Shown: positions 4,468 to 6,301 of the stretch, in pieces
How the letters are laid out: every line of letters starts with the position of its first letter
How positions within the stretch are numbered: the stretch's first letter is position 1
Assembly: GCA_948468495.1 (NCBI GenBank)
Contig: CAOKJI010000125.1
Location: forward strand, 1 to 6,301
Length of the DNA: 6,301 bases
From: an uncultured Dorea sp.
GTDB taxonomy: Bacteria > Bacillota_A > Clostridia > Lachnospirales > Lachnospiraceae
Direction: 5' to 3'
Position numbers and translations under genes: made by a program
The notes under the pieces: model-generated
Database searches by the model: none
What the model was told of the DNA's origin: nothing
Seen by the model: the letters and a program-made list of their open reading frames with translations, nothing else

Positions 4468-6301
4468 TTATTCATTCATATCATTCAGCCCTTTTTCCAG
4501 CGCCGCTTTTATCAGCGCAATAAAATGCTCATAATCGGTATGCCAGGCCATCTGCTCTATCAAATCCTTATTCGCAAACAGCTTGGAAAGATAATTCCAC
4601 ATCTGAAACGCCTGGGGGTTATTGCGCCCAATATGCATCAGCATAATCAGATTCACTTTGTTCTTCTCATCATCCCAGACAATCGGCTTCTCTGAAAATC
4701 TAACCACAATAAAAGTATCCGAGGATACTGCATTCATGGGATGAGGCACCGCGATATCTTTGCTGAAATAAGAACTTCCGATATTTTCCCTCAGCATAAC
4801 CTGATGATACAAATCCTCCAGACCATACAGCTCCGACGCATTCTGGCACATCTGCTTCAGAAGTTCCTGCTTGTTTCCCGATTTCACCGTCTGAAAGAGT
4901 TCCGGCCGAAACACATTGGTGATATCTTCTATATTACGAAATCCATCCAGATTCAGCTTGATATTGAGATAATCATTCTGTGTAGGAAATGCATTTACAT
5001 ACATGGCAATCCCCTTTTCAAAGAAATCTCCCTTTTCTGTTGTGAGAAACACGTCATAAACATCCAGCATCTCAGGAACCATAACCCGCGAATCCACAAA
5101 ATTTACCGTCGACACATATTCCGAAAACCACCGCAGCAAGGTCTGCCTCAGCAATATTGTCATGCTGTTTTTCAAGCTGGAAATCACCAGAATCTTTTTC
5201 TTATTCTCCCTGTGATCCATTTCCAAAAGCGCGCTGTAAAAATGAATGGTCAAAAGCGCAATCTCATCCTTTGATACCCTCTTGCCGCCCAAACCGATAC
5301 TGAACAGGTGCGCAAAATAAGTGGCGATATCATATCCTAACGGAAATGATTCCCGGATGTATTCCAGCATATCATTCTTAATCTGCATATCATACTTCGC
5401 TCTCACAAGAAGAGACATACAGTGGAGGGCAAGGGTTATTCTCAAATTCGTCCTGTCTGTAAAATCCACATTAAACGTATCTTTAATCGCTTCCAGCGCA
5501 TTTTCCACGAATCCATGCATCTGGGGCGAAATCATATCCGAATCCCGGTTATCTCCCTGCCCCTTAAGATACAGGGAAAAATACCGTATCTCTTCTTCCG
5601 TTGCCTTAACAAAGAATTTTCTGCTGATTTCTGTAATGACGTCTTTCGCCACTGCATATTCCGTCCCCAAATCCTCCGTCGCATCTATCTCGCTTGACTG
5701 GATATAAAAGCCGTCGTTCATCCGGCAAATCATAATATTGACAAACAGAATGGTATTATTAAAGTCCATATCCATAATACGGTACTGGTGGTTCACAAAT
5801 ACCTCCGTCAGCACATTCTGTATCTTTGCAATCTGACGCTCATCAAAAAATAAGACTTCCTTCTGTTCATCCTGCGTATATGCAAGATACAAATCCTGCT
5901 CCGACAAACACCTTCTCTTATTCATCTCGAAGCCGTCAATCATGACCTTGTTATTGCCACGCATCAGTTCCAAGTCAAATTTATTTAATAATTCTTCTAC
6001 TTTCTTTAAATCATTCAACACCGTTGATCTGGAAATATAAAATTCCTCTTCCAAATCCATCAGAGAAACCGCACGATGCCGGTTCAGCAAAAGAAGCATC
6101 ATCTTACTGACACGATTGACAGAATAATTCAAAGAGACCGTCATATATTCCTGGTAAAGAGACGTCACAAAGGTTGAAAATTCTTCATAATCACTAACCT
6201 CTATCATACTCCCTTTGGATGATTTGGAGACAATCTTTGCACAGGCGTCTTCTGACAATTCCTCTCGAATCGCCTTAATATCCCCCTGCACCGTTCGCAG
6301 G
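4468..6301 (-). CDS. PRD-domain transcriptional regulator with EIIB- and EIIA-like domains (N-terminus beyond window edge)
   Basis: This is a MtlR/LicR-type activator controlled by PTS phosphorylation. Numbering here starts at the GTG at 6291, but the frame stays open to the edge (LRT-VQGDIKAIREEL), which looks like the recognition helix of a first helix-turn-helix, so the true start is outside. A second HTH (Mga/HTH_11 type) lies at about 55-105. PRD1 (about 155-250) lacks both usual histidines, with Phe183 and Tyr241 there. PRD2 (about 265-360) keeps His290 and His350. A GatB-like EIIB domain (about 365-450) has serines (Ser371/Ser372) where the cysteine should be. An EIIA-fructose/mannitol-like domain (about 470-607) keeps His517 in IAVPH. 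It probably regulates the PTS operon and aldolase; an RNA-binding antiterminator role is unlikely given the HTH domains. Confidence 0.9.
   Translation of the reverse strand, partial: LRTVQGDIKAIREELSEDACAKIVSKSSKGSMIEVSDYEEFSTFVTSLYQEYMTVSLNYSVNRVSKMMLLLLNRHRAVSLMDLEEEFYISRSTVLNDLKKVEELLNKFDLELMRGNNKVMIDGFEMNKRRCLSEQDLYLAYTQDEQKEVLFFDERQIAKIQNVLTEVFVNHQYRIMDMDFNNTILFVNIMICRMNDGFYIQSSEIDATEDLGTEYAVAKDVITEISRKFFVKATEEEIRYFSLYLKGQGDNRDSDMISPQMHGFVENALEAIKDTFNVDFTDRTNLRITLALHCMSLLVRAKYDMQIKNDMLEYIRESFPLGYDIATYFAHLFSIGLGGKRVSKDEIALLTIHFYSALLEMDHRENKKKILVISSLKNSMTILLRQTLLRWFSEYVSTVNFVDSRVMVPEMLDVYDVFLTTEKGDFFEKGIAMYVNAFPTQNDYLNIKLNLDGFRNIEDITNVFRPELFQTVKSGNKQELLKQMCQNASELYGLEDLYHQVMLRENIGSSYFSKDIAVPHPMNAVSSDTFIVVRFSEKPIVWDDEKNKVNLIMLMHIGRNNPQAFQMWNYLSKLFANKDLIEQMAWHTDYEHFIALIKAALEKGLNDMNE

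Noticed and set aside
3784..4568. Exact 15-base direct repeat GCTCTATCAAATCCT at 3784-3798 and 4554-4568, considered as a recombination or attachment site
   Set aside because: Both copies encode a DLIE-type peptide inside separate coding frames (rhuM and the regulator) and do not coincide with the relic's breakpoints, so chance is the simplest explanation.
4741..5274. A 177-codon plus-strand open frame opposite the regulator
   Set aside because: It is antisense to well-supported PRD and EIIA-like domains, shows no family features, and is best explained as a shadow frame.

Overview
The window looks like a piece of a low-to-mid GC Firmicutes chromosome, probably a gut clostridium of the Lachnospiraceae type. 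The signs are strong AGGAGG ribosome binding sites, tightly packed PTS genes, a PRD-type sugar regulator, and Clostridia-like versions of RhuM and HsdS. The genus cannot be fixed from the sequence.

Layout. Minus strand, 2158 down to 1: an operon for a mannose/sorbose-family PTS permease in the order EIIA, EIIB, EIIC, EIID, with EIID cut by the left edge. Positions 2159-2486 are a divergent control region. It holds an extended -10 box facing left, a TATAAT box facing right, and a cluster of TTGCGCAA-like motifs. Plus strand, 2487-3320: a class II (zinc) ketose-bisphosphate aldolase. Its Shine-Dalgarno sits about 30 nt upstream of the ATG, separated from it by a perfect hairpin. Positions 3321-3492 hold no gene, only terminator-like hairpins. 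Minus strand, 4426-3493: a decayed type I restriction-modification fragment, consisting of the probable last codons of hsdM, a rhuM gene with an internal deletion, and the first 18 or so codons of hsdS. Minus strand, 6301-4468: a large PRD-containing transcriptional regulator with PTS-like EIIB and EIIA domains. It runs off the right edge, so its N-terminus is missing.

How it fits together. The PTS imports and phosphorylates a sugar of unknown identity, and the aldolase probably cleaves a later ketose bisphosphate. The PRD regulator is the obvious candidate to activate both divergent promoters when the sugar is present, and the TTGCGCAA-like motifs are the candidate operators. No kinase, isomerase or deacetylase is visible, so the substrate cannot be named. 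The restriction-modification relic lies between the convergent 3' ends of the aldolase and the regulator and appears unrelated to the sugar genes.

The least ordinary points are the three-gene R-M relic in under 1 kb, the hairpin-separated ribosome binding site of the aldolase, the repeated operator-like motif, and a regulator that keeps PRD2 histidines but has lost those of PRD1 and the cysteine of its EIIB-like domain.
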